Source: DATKMS01 sp041497995 (GTDB taxonomy: Bacteria > Desulfobacterota > Binatia > HRBIN30). From it: DNA of 10,716 nt. The stretch spans positions 1 through 10,716 of the forward strand of contig JBGQHM010000232.1 in NCBI GenBank assembly GCA_041497995.1. Direction: 5' to 3'. Position numbers and translations under genes: made by a program. The notes under the pieces were generated by a model. The model saw only the letters and a list, made by a program, of their open reading frames with translations, was not told where the DNA came from and ran no database searches. Shown here piece by piece: positions 1-5,908 of the stretch (position 1 is the first letter of the stretch; each line of letters begins with the position of its first letter).

Positions 1-158
1 ATGTCTTCGATCTCCTCAGCAGCATGCTCGATATCGGTCTCATCGAAACGCCGCCGCCGGAGCTGTTCTGCCGTCCGTTGCGTCCATTCGAAGAAGTCCG
101 TCTCGTACAGGGTGGCATCGTGTGCCGAGTGAGCCCTTGCTCCTGTGGCCGTCTTCAT
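1..158 (-). CDS. DUF29 family protein, N-terminal part (cut by window start)
   Basis: The minus strand from the ATG at 158-156 reads 52 codons to the window edge with no stop. After a variable N-terminus, residues 17-34 read LYETDFFEWTQRTAEQLR, followed by RRRFDETDIEHAAEEIED. This matches the recognisable DUF29 N-terminus (tyrosine, acidic residue, D-F-x-x-W, then R-x-x-x-F-D-E-x-D-x-E-x-x-A-E-E-I-E), a small helical family of unknown function that is common in cyanobacteria and proteobacteria. Family members are usually about 140-160 aa, so roughly two thirds lies outside the window. The start is well fixed: an in-frame TAA lies at 242-240 and no ATG, GTG or TTG occurs in frame between it and 158. 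No clear Shine-Dalgarno sequence precedes it. The family call rests on motif memory, not a search. Confidence 0.8.
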   Translation of the reverse strand, partial: MKTATGARAHSAHDATLYETDFFEWTQRTAEQLRRRRFDETDIEHAAEEIED

Positions 159-430
159 GGTTTTGGATACTACGACGGGCGATCGAGGTTCGCAACGAAG
201 TAGCGACGAACCAAATGGCTCCGTCTCCGCGGGACGTAGTTAAGGTTTTTTCAGAGATCCTCGCCGCCTGCTTCCACTCACAGCCTTGGTCACCGGTTCG
301 AGGAACTTTGTAAGGTCCAGCCGTCGCCCGGCAAGCATCACCGCGGCGCGGTGGCGCTCCGCACGCGCCGTCGCGAGTGAGGCGACGATGACGCCGGGCG
401 CCGCCCACAGCTGCAGCGGATCGCGCGGTC

Positions 431-469
431 GTCGATGCTGTGCGTCGATGCTGTGCGTCAATGCTGCGC
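431..469. repeat. 13-bp tandem repeat, three copies
   Basis: Three head-to-tail units are visible: GTCGATGCTGTGC at 431-443, an identical copy at 444-456, and GTCAATGCTGCGC at 457-469 with two substitutions. A 13-bp period is not a multiple of 3, so a change in copy number would shift any reading frame running through it. That fits non-coding or decayed sequence. Confidence 0.9.
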
Positions 470-833
470 GGCGGTGCGGGCCCGCGCCTTGCGCTAGCGG
501 GTGCGATCGAGACGCCGCCGTTCGCGCTTGTCCATCCCGGCGGCGTGGTCCTATCGCAGCGCCCCCGGCATGTCCAGTCGTAGCGCAGCGCCGGACTCTA
601 CGCGGCCGGGAACTCCTTTTCTCGTACACGTCGGTGAGGGCCGCGCGCGCGTCGATCGACTCCCATGCTCGCCACCGACACTCAGATTGCCCCACGAAGA
701 CCATTGGTTTCCAGCCGCAACGGCGGCCATCAAGGCTTCATCGCTCTGTTCCACCGTAGTACCGTACCCGTCTGTGTACTAGAACGCCGGCACGCAGAGT
801 TCGTTACCACAAGCCGCAAGGTTCGCAGCCTGA

Positions 834-862
834 TGGACGGCAACCCGCCCATGACCTATCAT
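834..862 (+). promoter_or_regulatory. Candidate sigma70-type promoter for the P450 gene
   Basis: TGGACG (834-839, 4 of 6 to the -35 consensus), a 17-nt spacer, then TATCAT (857-862, 5 of 6 to the -10 consensus). Transcription would start near 869, leaving a leader of about 60 nt before the P450 ATG at 933. The spacing is ideal but the -35 is weak. The promoter is inferred from consensus match only. Confidence 0.35.
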
Positions 863-932
863 GCACGCCACAGATGTCGGCTTGAACCATCTTCCTTAGC
901 TCGCATGCACTAGGCTTTCGGGGGAGGTCGCT

Positions 933-2315
933 ATGGCAGAAGCTGTTCAGGTTCTGGACCGCAGACCGGTGCACCAGCGGCCTCCCGGCCCGCGCTTTCG
1001 CACGCCGTTCGGATTCCTCGCCGCAATGCGCCGCGATCCGCTTGGCCTATTGATGGACTGTGCGCGTCGCTACGGCGACGTTGTCGAGATCCGTTTCCCG
1101 CCGTGGAGCAGCCTTCTGCTCGTGCATCCCCGCGACATCAGGCACGTGCTGCAAGAGAACCACCGCAACTACTGGAAGGGCATCGTCTTCCAAAAGCTCG
1201 AGCGCATCGCCGGCAAGGGGCTCGTGTTCAGCGACGGCGAGCTCTGGCGCCGCCAGCGGCAGCTGGCCCAGCCGGCATTTCACCGCGATCGGATCTCGGC
1301 AATGGGCGAGATGATGGCGGAGACAACCAGCGAGATGCTCGAGCGGTGGCACGCCGATACGGATGCCGGGCAACCGGTCGATATCGCGGCGGCGATGTCG
1401 CGGCTCACTCTCGAGATCGTCGCGAAGGCGCTGTTTGGCACCGACCTGGCCGAGGACAAGGAGGAGTTTTGCCGAGCGGTGACCGGCGGCCTGGCCTACG
1501 CGAACCATGTGGTCAACCACATGTTCACACCCCCGCTCTTCATTCCCACACCGGCCAACCGGCTTGGCCGCCGGGCGATTCAGAGCCTGGATCGCACCGT
1601 GTGGAAGATCATCGAGCGGCGGCGTCGCGATGGCCAGGATCGAGGTGACCTGTTGAGCATGCTCACCCAGGCGCGCGATGCGGAGACCAACGAGACGATG
1701 ACGGACCAACAGCTCCGTGATGAGTGCGTCACGTTTCTCATTGCAGGACATGAGACGACCGCGGTGGCGCTGTCGTGGGCCTGGCACCTGCTCGCGCTGC
1801 ACCCGAGCGCCGAGCGCACACTGCATGCCGAGATCGCCGAGGTGCTTGAAGGCCGCACGCCCACGGTCCGCGACTTGGGTGACCTCGTGTACACGCGCAA
1901 GGTCCTGGAAGAGTCGCTGCGTCTCTATCCGCCCGTGTGGGCGACGAATCGCGCGGCGCACGAGGAAGACGAGGTCAGTGGGTGGCACATCCCGCGCGGT
2001 GCGTCGGTCACCGTGAGTCCTTATGTGACGCATCGCCACCCGGCTTTCTGGGAGCACCCGGAGGACTTCGACCCGGAACGCTTCTCGCCCGCGCGCAGCG
2101 CCGAGCGGCCGGAGTATGCATACTTTCCCTTCGGTGGCGGGCCGCGCGGGTGCATCGGCAAGCAGTTTGCGTTGATGGAAGGACAGCTCGTGCTGGCGAT
2201 GGTCGCGCAGCGGTTCCGCCTGCAGGGCGTTCCGGGCCACCGCGTGGAGCCACATCCGATCCTGACCCTGCGGCCGCGAGACGGCCTCTTGATGACGCGG
2301 CATCCGCGCGCGTAA
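933..2315 (+). CDS. Cytochrome P450 monooxygenase
   Basis: This is a complete 460-aa soluble P450 that would oxidise a hydrophobic substrate using O2 and electrons from separate redox partners. All class motifs are present: the C-helix W-R-R-Q-R (105-109) that contacts haem propionate; the I-helix A-G-H-E-T-T (271-276) with the acid/alcohol pair for O2 activation; the K-helix E-S-L-R (E327, R330); P-E-R-F (381-384); and the haem loop F-G-G-G-P-R-G-C-I-G (400-409) with Cys407 as axial ligand. No signal peptide or N-terminal membrane anchor is seen, and no reductase or ferredoxin domain is fused. The ATG has a strong GGAGG (923-927) with a 5-nt spacer. No ferredoxin or reductase gene lies in the window. 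It is transcribed alone and converges on the next gene. The subfamily and substrate cannot be assigned by eye. Confidence 0.96.
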   Translation: MAEAVQVLDRRPVHQRPPGPRFRTPFGFLAAMRRDPLGLLMDCARRYGDVVEIRFPPWSSLLLVHPRDIRHVLQENHRNYWKGIVFQKLERIAGKGLVFSDGELWRRQRQLAQPAFHRDRISAMGEMMAETTSEMLERWHADTDAGQPVDIAAAMSRLTLEIVAKALFGTDLAEDKEEFCRAVTGGLAYANHVVNHMFTPPLFIPTPANRLGRRAIQSLDRTVWKIIERRRRDGQDRGDLLSMLTQARDAETNETMTDQQLRDECVTFLIAGHETTAVALSWAWHLLALHPSAERTLHAEIAEVLEGRTPTVRDLGDLVYTRKVLEESLRLYPPVWATNRAAHEEDEVSGWHIPRGASVTVSPYVTHRHPAFWEHPEDFDPERFSPARSAERPEYAYFPFGGGPRGCIGKQFALMEGQLVLAMVAQRFRLQGVPGHRVEPHPILTLRPRDGLLMTRHPRA

Positions 2316-2340
2316 CTATGCCATCGGGTCGAACGCGCGG
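2304..2340. terminator. Possible bidirectional stem between convergent genes
   Basis: CCGCGCG (2304-2310) and CGCGCGG (2334-2340) form a 7-bp all-GC stem with a 23-nt loop, spanning the 25-bp gap between the P450 stop (2313-2315) and the transglycosylase stop (2341-2343). There is no T-tract on either side, so this is not a classical intrinsic terminator, and at this GC content the stem could be coincidental. Confidence 0.25.
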
Positions 2341-3456
2341 TTACGCTCCTGGCGGCTTGCCCAGGTGTGGGACCGGGTCGGGACGAAGGCCCGGAATGCC
2401 GACGCTCTGGATGCGCAACGCGTTGTCGCCCTCTTCGTAGTGCGGCAGCTTGCCCTCGGTGCGCCACAGGCGGTAGGCAAGCGCCGCTGACAGGACGCGG
2501 ATTGGATAGTCGCGTGGCAAGTTCTGGAGGTACGGCTGAATAGTGACGAAGTCGCGGGCGCCATACTGTTTCATGATCGACCGCAGGCCGCCGTTGCGCG
2601 GGCCGATGTTGTAGGCGAGCAGGCCGAGAAACAGGTCGCCCTGCATCTCGCTGAGGTAGTGGCTGAACGTGGCCGCCGCGACGAAGGCGTTGTGCCGCTG
2701 GTTGAGTGGGTCGAGGCGTTCGGTGTTGAGCAGCTTGCGCACGCGATCGACTGCCGCCTGGGGCGGTGCGGTGATTTGAAACAGCCCGCGGCCACCGTCG
2801 GCGCTGTCACGCGGGTTGAACGACGACTCCGCAGCGCCGATGCCCATCAACACTTCGGGGTCGACTGCGAATGCCGCGGCCGCTTCGTAGACTGTTTGTT
2901 CGTACACCCGCGCGCGCTCCAGGATGCGCAGCGTGCCACTCAGGTCGGACCGGCGGTAGGCAGCGTACACCTGATGCGCGATCGCCGTCCGTTCCGCTTC
3001 GGCGCTGCCACCGACCAGGGTGTGCAGGCTGTTCATCTCGCGACTGAACTCCGGGCGCATCGCGAACCAGACCGCCCCGCCGGCGATGGTGAGTGCCACG
3101 AGCACGGGCACCACCCGCGCACGACGCATCAACCAGCGTCGCACCGCCAACCATGTCCACAAGGCGCCCGCCATGACGATCCCGAAGCCGAGGACGGCGC
3201 CGGCGAACGGCAGCAGGTGCGCCCACAGGCCGGCGCCGGCGAACCAATCGGTGATCCGCCCGAGGAGCGCAATGACACCGACCAGTGCGGCGGCGAGCAA
3301 CGCCACGACTTCGACGCCGGTGCCGAACCAGGTCCACCAACTGCGGCGCGCGCGGCGTCGCGTTCTGCGCCGAGGCCGGCGCGGGCCGCGCCGCTTCACC
3401 ACGACGAGCTTCTCAGTTGGTTTGAGAACCGATCCGTCTGCTGCTGGAGATACCAC
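2341..3456 (-). CDS. Membrane-anchored lytic transglycosylase (SLT domain)
   Basis: This 371-aa protein would cleave peptidoglycan glycan strands (MurNAc-GlcNAc) in the periplasm. Order of parts: a strongly basic stretch (residues 21-38, nearly all R/K/P); three hydrophobic segments (about 48-68, 80-104 and 115-132); then a periplasmic soluble-lytic-transglycosylase domain (about 180-340). Visible SLT motifs are A-A-E-S-S-F-N-P with catalytic Glu210, G-L-F-Q-I (224-228) and A-Y-N-I-G-P-R-N-G (281-289). Most family members have a signal peptide or lipobox; three N-terminal membrane segments are unusual. The GTG at 3456 has only a weak G-rich upstream sequence. A start at the GTG codons for residues 19 or 20 is possible and would keep the basic stretch. 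The gene lies 125 bp downstream of an acyl-CoA dehydrogenase with a hairpin in between, so it may be transcribed separately. I see no functional link to the catabolic genes. Confidence 0.88.
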   Translation of the reverse strand: MVSPAADGSVLKPTEKLVVVKRRGPRRPRRRTRRRARRSWWTWFGTGVEVVALLAAALVGVIALLGRITDWFAGAGLWAHLLPFAGAVLGFGIVMAGALWTWLAVRRWLMRRARVVPVLVALTIAGGAVWFAMRPEFSREMNSLHTLVGGSAEAERTAIAHQVYAAYRRSDLSGTLRILERARVYEQTVYEAAAAFAVDPEVLMGIGAAESSFNPRDSADGGRGLFQITAPPQAAVDRVRKLLNTERLDPLNQRHNAFVAAATFSHYLSEMQGDLFLGLLAYNIGPRNGGLRSIMKQYGARDFVTIQPYLQNLPRDYPIRVLSAALAYRLWRTEGKLPHYEEGDNALRIQSVGIPGLRPDPVPHLGKPPGA

Positions 3457-3558
3457 GCGCCCCCCGCTTCACCGCCACGGCGCATGGTAGCACAGCGACG
3501 GTCCGCCATCATCGAGTCAATGGCGTGCGGGTGCTGCTGCGGACGGACTGTCAGAGCA

Positions 3559-3585
3559 GGGCGGCAACGCAGGGACCGCCCCTAC
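3559..3585 (-). repeat. Intergenic hairpin, GTAGGGGCGG-type repeat
   Basis: On the minus strand, GTAGGGGCGG (3585-3576) is followed by an 11-nt loop and CCGCCC (3564-3559), giving a 6-bp GC stem GGGCGG/CCGCCC. The TAG in the first motif (3584-3582) is the stop codon of the upstream dehydrogenase. No T-run follows. The GTAGGG lead-in followed by a G/C-rich self-complementary core resembles the palindrome at 7037-7103, suggesting related dispersed repeats. The hairpin is directly visible; the family link is inference. Confidence 0.6.
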
Positions 3586-4724
3586 TTGCGGGGCAGGCCC
3601 AGGACACGCTGCGCGACGATGTTGCGCTGCACTTCGCTGGTGCCGCCGGCAATCGTCATCGACCGGTCGTAGAGGAACTGGTAGGCCGGGCGCCCGTTGT
3701 CGGGCGCGCGCGGCGAGCCTTCCCAGAGCGCGCCGTAGGGGCCGAGCATATCCACGCTCGTTTCCGAGAAGCGTTGCACCAGCTCGGTGGTGAACAGTTT
3801 CATCGCCGATGACATGTGCGGATTGATGCGCCCATGCAGCTGGTCGCTCATTGCCCGCAAGCCGAACGACTTGGTGACGCGCGCCTTGATGGCGAGATCG
3901 GCGAGCCGCTGGCGCCACAGTGGGTCAGCGGTGCGGGCGTGCCCGCGTGCGAGGGTGACGATGCGCTCGAAGCTTTGGTCGAAGCGCACCGATCCGGCGA
4001 TCCCGGTGCGCTCGTTCACAAGCGCCGATGTCACGACCTCCCACCCTTGGCCTTCGGCGCCGAGCAGGTTTTCAACCGGCACGCGCACGTCGTGCAGGAA
4101 CACTTCGTTGAACTCGCTGTCGCCGGTGATCTGGCGAATCGGTTTCACCTCAATACCCGGCGATTTCATGTCGATGAGCAACAAGCTGAGGCCGGCCCAC
4201 TTCGGCCCCTCGGTCGAGGTGCGCACGAGGATGAAGTACCAGTCGGAAATGTGCGCAAACGTCGTCCAGACCTTCTGCCCGTTGACCACGTAGAAATCCC
4301 CATCGCGCACGGCGCGACATTTCGCCGCGGCCATGTCGCTGCCAGACCCAGGTTCCGAGTACCCGGTGGCCCAAATCTCGTCGGCGTTGAGGATCGGGGC
4401 GAGGAAGCGCTTCTTCTGCGCGTCGCTACCGTAACGGATGATGGCAGGACCCACCCACCAGAGCGCCATGACGTTGATCGGGCTGGGCGCGTTGGCACGC
4501 GCTAGCTCCTCGTTGAAGATCGCCTGCTCCATTTCGCTGAGCCGAGCGCCGCCGTACTCAGCCGGCCAACCCGCGCCGAGGTATCCCGCGGCGTACAAGC
4601 GCTTCTGCCATGCGCGGAGCGCCTCGACGTCGCGCCGTTCTGCGGTCGGTGGAGCGTTCTCCCCGATCCACCGGGCGACAGTCTCACGAAACGCTTGCTC
4701 TTGCGGGGTGTAGTCGAGATCCAC
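3582..4724 (-). CDS. Acyl-CoA dehydrogenase C, FadE type
   Basis: This is a complete 380-aa flavoprotein of the acyl-CoA dehydrogenase family, predicted to introduce an alpha,beta double bond into an acyl-CoA and pass electrons to ETF. The FAD/substrate loop reads Y-S-E-P-G-S-G-S-D (122-130), followed by G-Q-K-V-W-T-T (149-155). The C-terminus reads A-G-G-T-S-E-V-Q-R-N-I (359-369), lacking the Glu found in the Y-E-G-T form of medium- and short-chain enzymes. As in isovaleryl-CoA dehydrogenase-like members, the base is probably Glu238 in N-E-R-T-G (237-241); this alignment was made by eye. Length is normal for the family. The GTG start is supported by GGAGG with a 5-nt spacer. The gene lies 99 bp downstream of the 71-aa ORF and ends inside a repeat that supplies its stop. 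Such enzymes act on fatty, branched or steroid side-chain acyl-CoAs; the substrate here is unknown. Confidence 0.94.
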   Translation of the reverse strand: MDLDYTPQEQAFRETVARWIGENAPPTAERRDVEALRAWQKRLYAAGYLGAGWPAEYGGARLSEMEQAIFNEELARANAPSPINVMALWWVGPAIIRYGSDAQKKRFLAPILNADEIWATGYSEPGSGSDMAAAKCRAVRDGDFYVVNGQKVWTTFAHISDWYFILVRTSTEGPKWAGLSLLLIDMKSPGIEVKPIRQITGDSEFNEVFLHDVRVPVENLLGAEGQGWEVVTSALVNERTGIAGSVRFDQSFERIVTLARGHARTADPLWRQRLADLAIKARVTKSFGLRAMSDQLHGRINPHMSSAMKLFTTELVQRFSETSVDMLGPYGALWEGSPRAPDNGRPAYQFLYDRSMTIAGGTSEVQRNIVAQRVLGLPRK

Positions 4725-4729
4725 GTATG

Positions 4730-4734
4730 CCTCC
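4730..4734 (-). promoter_or_regulatory. Shine-Dalgarno that fixes a GTG start
   Basis: On the minus strand GGAGG (4734-4730) is followed by a 5-nt spacer, CATAC, and then GTG at 4724-4722. This is the best ribosome-binding site near the beginning of dehydrogenase C. It selects the GTG, which begins the typical M-D-L-D-Y-T N-terminus of the family. Confidence 0.75.
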
Positions 4735-4823
4735 GGGGTCTCAAACCCTAGTAACCTGCCGGACTTTGGAAGCCCACAGCGACCAACGGGAGCGAACCAT
4801 AGAAATGACGCCGGCCGCAGGCC

Positions 4824-5039
4824 CTAGCGCTCCCACAGCACGTATTCGTCGAGCTCTTGACCATCGACGCTGATGGCGTACGGGCCGGCGACGGCGAAGT
4901 CGCAGACGTATTTCTCCGGTGGCAGGCGCAGGCGTTCGCGGTCGCGTGCGATGGCGGCGCGAATCGCGCCCTCGTCCGGACCCGCTTGTCCACGCTGGAC
5001 CCGAACAACGGTCAGAGCAGTTGCAGTTCCTCGCGACAT
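4824..5039 (-). CDS. Hypothetical 71-aa protein
   Basis: I do not recognise this small protein. From the ATG at 5039 it encodes 71 aa: a short polar N-terminus, a charged predicted helix around 24-37 (A-I-R-A-A-I-A-R-D-R-E-R-L-R), then P-P-E-K-Y-V-C-D-F-A-V-A-G-P-Y and an acidic C-terminus ending D-E-Y-V-L-W-E-R. It has one Cys (residue 46), no signal peptide and no membrane segment. The last two thirds have third positions almost all G/C, as in the neighbouring genes, which supports real coding. A TTG 42 nt upstream would give 85 aa, but that stretch forms a good sigma70-like promoter. There is no strong Shine-Dalgarno before the ATG. It lies 38 nt after the SDR stop and 99 nt before dehydrogenase C. 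It could be an accessory protein of the pathway; the function is unknown. Confidence 0.7.
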   Translation of the reverse strand: MSRGTATALTVVRVQRGQAGPDEGAIRAAIARDRERLRLPPEKYVCDFAVAGPYAISVDGQELDEYVLWER

Positions 5040-5052
5040 GATGCGGCCTGCT

Positions 5053-5081
5053 CTTATAAGGTTCGCATGTGGCAGGGTCAA
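5053..5081 (-). promoter_or_regulatory. Sigma70-like promoter overlapping the SDR stop codon
   Basis: On the minus strand TTGACC (5081-5076, 5 of 6), an exact 17-nt spacer, then TATAAG (5058-5053, 5 of 6). The TGA inside the -35 box is the SDR stop codon (5080-5078). Transcription would begin near 5046, only about 6-7 nt before the ATG of the 71-aa gene, giving an almost leaderless mRNA. It would drive the 71-aa gene and dehydrogenase C independently of upstream transcription. Confidence 0.55.
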
Positions 5082-5905
5082 GGTGACGTTTGGCTACCGG
5101 CGCGCTTGGCGAGTGCATCCAGCGTGGTGCGCTTGGTATTGCGCCGCATGAACCCCGGCGCCAACAGGCGGACCAAGTAGCCCATGGCGATGAAACGCGG
5201 CACCGTGATCTCGTGCTTGCCGCGCGCCAGTGCGTCGATGATGGCGTCGATCACTTTCTCAGGCTCGATCATCATGCGCTTCGCCACCGGCGGCATGCGC
5301 TCCAACGCTTCGGCGTCGAAGAACGGCGTGTTGATCGCGCCCGGGCACACGGTGAGGACGTGCACGTTGGCGTCCTCGACCTCGTAGGACAACGCTTCAG
5401 CCAAGCCGACTTGTGCGAACTTCGACGCGGCGTAGGCGCTTTCTTCCGGAACGCCAAGCTTGCCGGCGACCGAGGCCATGAACACGAGCCAACCGCTGCG
5501 GCGCGCCACCATCTGCGGCAGCACGGCCTTGGTCCAGTAGAGCGTGCCGAGGAAGTTGACCCGCATCATGCGCTCCATGTCGTCGACATCCCAGTCGAGG
5601 AAGCGGCGGTGATGCCCGTAGCCGGCATTGTTCACCAAGATGTCGATCGCCCCGAACTGACGGTGCGCCTGCTCGGCCGCAGCGAACACCTGCGCGCGTT
5701 CACCGACGTCGCAGGGCAGTACCAGCGCCTGCCCACCGGCCTGCTCGATCTCGCCGGCCAGTTGCTCCAGGTCGGGCTCACGGCGCGCCACCAGCGCGAC
5801 ACGTGCGCCGGCGCGCGCGAAGCGTAGCGCCAGCAGCCGGCCCATGCCGCTCGATGCGCCGGTGACCAGCGCCGTCTTTCCCTGGTACGAAGTCAGTCGC
5901 GCCAT
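5078..5905 (-). CDS. Classical short-chain dehydrogenase/reductase (SDR)
   Basis: This is a complete 275-aa NAD(P)-dependent oxidoreductase with a Rossmann fold, acting on a hydroxyl/keto group. Motifs in order: T-G-A-S-S-G-M-G (15-22) for dinucleotide binding; N-N-A-G (92-95); catalytic Ser145 in M-A-S-V-A; Y-A-A-S-K with Tyr158 and Lys162; and the C-P-G turn (187-189). An Arg pair after beta-2 (R41, R42) hints at NADP preference, which is inference. The C-terminal extension (about 235-275) is hydrophobic then basic, as in DHRS7-like and other lipid-related SDRs. The ATG at 5905 is preceded by GAGAGG, which is part of the last codons of the upstream oxidoreductase; the gap between the genes is 3 nt, so translation is probably coupled. 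In this context it may reduce or oxidise a beta-hydroxy/keto acyl-CoA or a related lipid alcohol. The substrate is unproven. Confidence 0.95.
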   Translation of the reverse strand: MARLTSYQGKTALVTGASSGMGRLLALRFARAGARVALVARREPDLEQLAGEIEQAGGQALVLPCDVGERAQVFAAAEQAHRQFGAIDILVNNAGYGHHRRFLDWDVDDMERMMRVNFLGTLYWTKAVLPQMVARRSGWLVFMASVAGKLGVPEESAYAASKFAQVGLAEALSYEVEDANVHVLTVCPGAINTPFFDAEALERMPPVAKRMMIEPEKVIDAIIDALARGKHEITVPRFIAMGYLVRLLAPGFMRRNTKRTTLDALAKRAGSQTSP

Positions 5906-5908
5906 GCA

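Larger units (their letters stand above)
159..932. other. Long intergenic stretch without a convincing gene
   Basis: About 770 bp separate the DUF29 gene from the P450 gene. Open frames exist on both strands (for example 240-704 minus and 286-759 plus), but their translations are Arg/Ala/Ser-rich, resemble no family I know, and lack the consistent third-position G/C preference of the real genes nearby. The stretch holds a 13-bp tandem repeat (431-469), a short peptide at 704-754 (minus) resembling a sigma-factor N-terminus, a weak inverted repeat TAGTAC/GTACTA (757-762 and 776-781), and a candidate promoter (834-862). It may be a decayed gene region. Confidence 0.6.

Noticed and set aside
3..203. 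Plus-strand open frame from the window edge that looks like a protein C-terminus with good third-position G/C
   Set aside because: The complementary strand clearly encodes the conserved DUF29 N-terminal motif over the same bases, and the plus frame loses its codon bias beyond 158, where the DUF29 gene begins.
187..212. Inverted repeat GGTTCG/CGAACC upstream of the DUF29 gene
   Set aside because: A 6-bp match separated by 14 nt is expected by chance at this base composition, and no promoter elements flank it.
40..408. 122-aa minus-strand open frame over the DUF29 start
   Set aside because: It lies in a different frame from the recognisable DUF29 N-terminus and its translation has no family features.
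286..759. 157-aa plus-strand open frame in the gene-poor region
   Set aside because: Arg/Ala/Ser/Cys-rich translation, no clear ribosome-binding site, weak third-position bias and tandem repeats inside; no support as a gene.
757..781. Inverted repeat TAGTAC/GTACTA as an operator
   Set aside because: Only 6 bp with a 13-nt loop, more than 150 bp from the P450 start and not near the candidate promoter; could easily be chance.
1047..2303. 418-aa open frame antisense to the P450 gene
   Set aside because: The opposite strand holds all P450 motifs. The antisense product is Arg/His/Ala-rich with no recognisable motif, as expected for a shadow frame in high-GC DNA.
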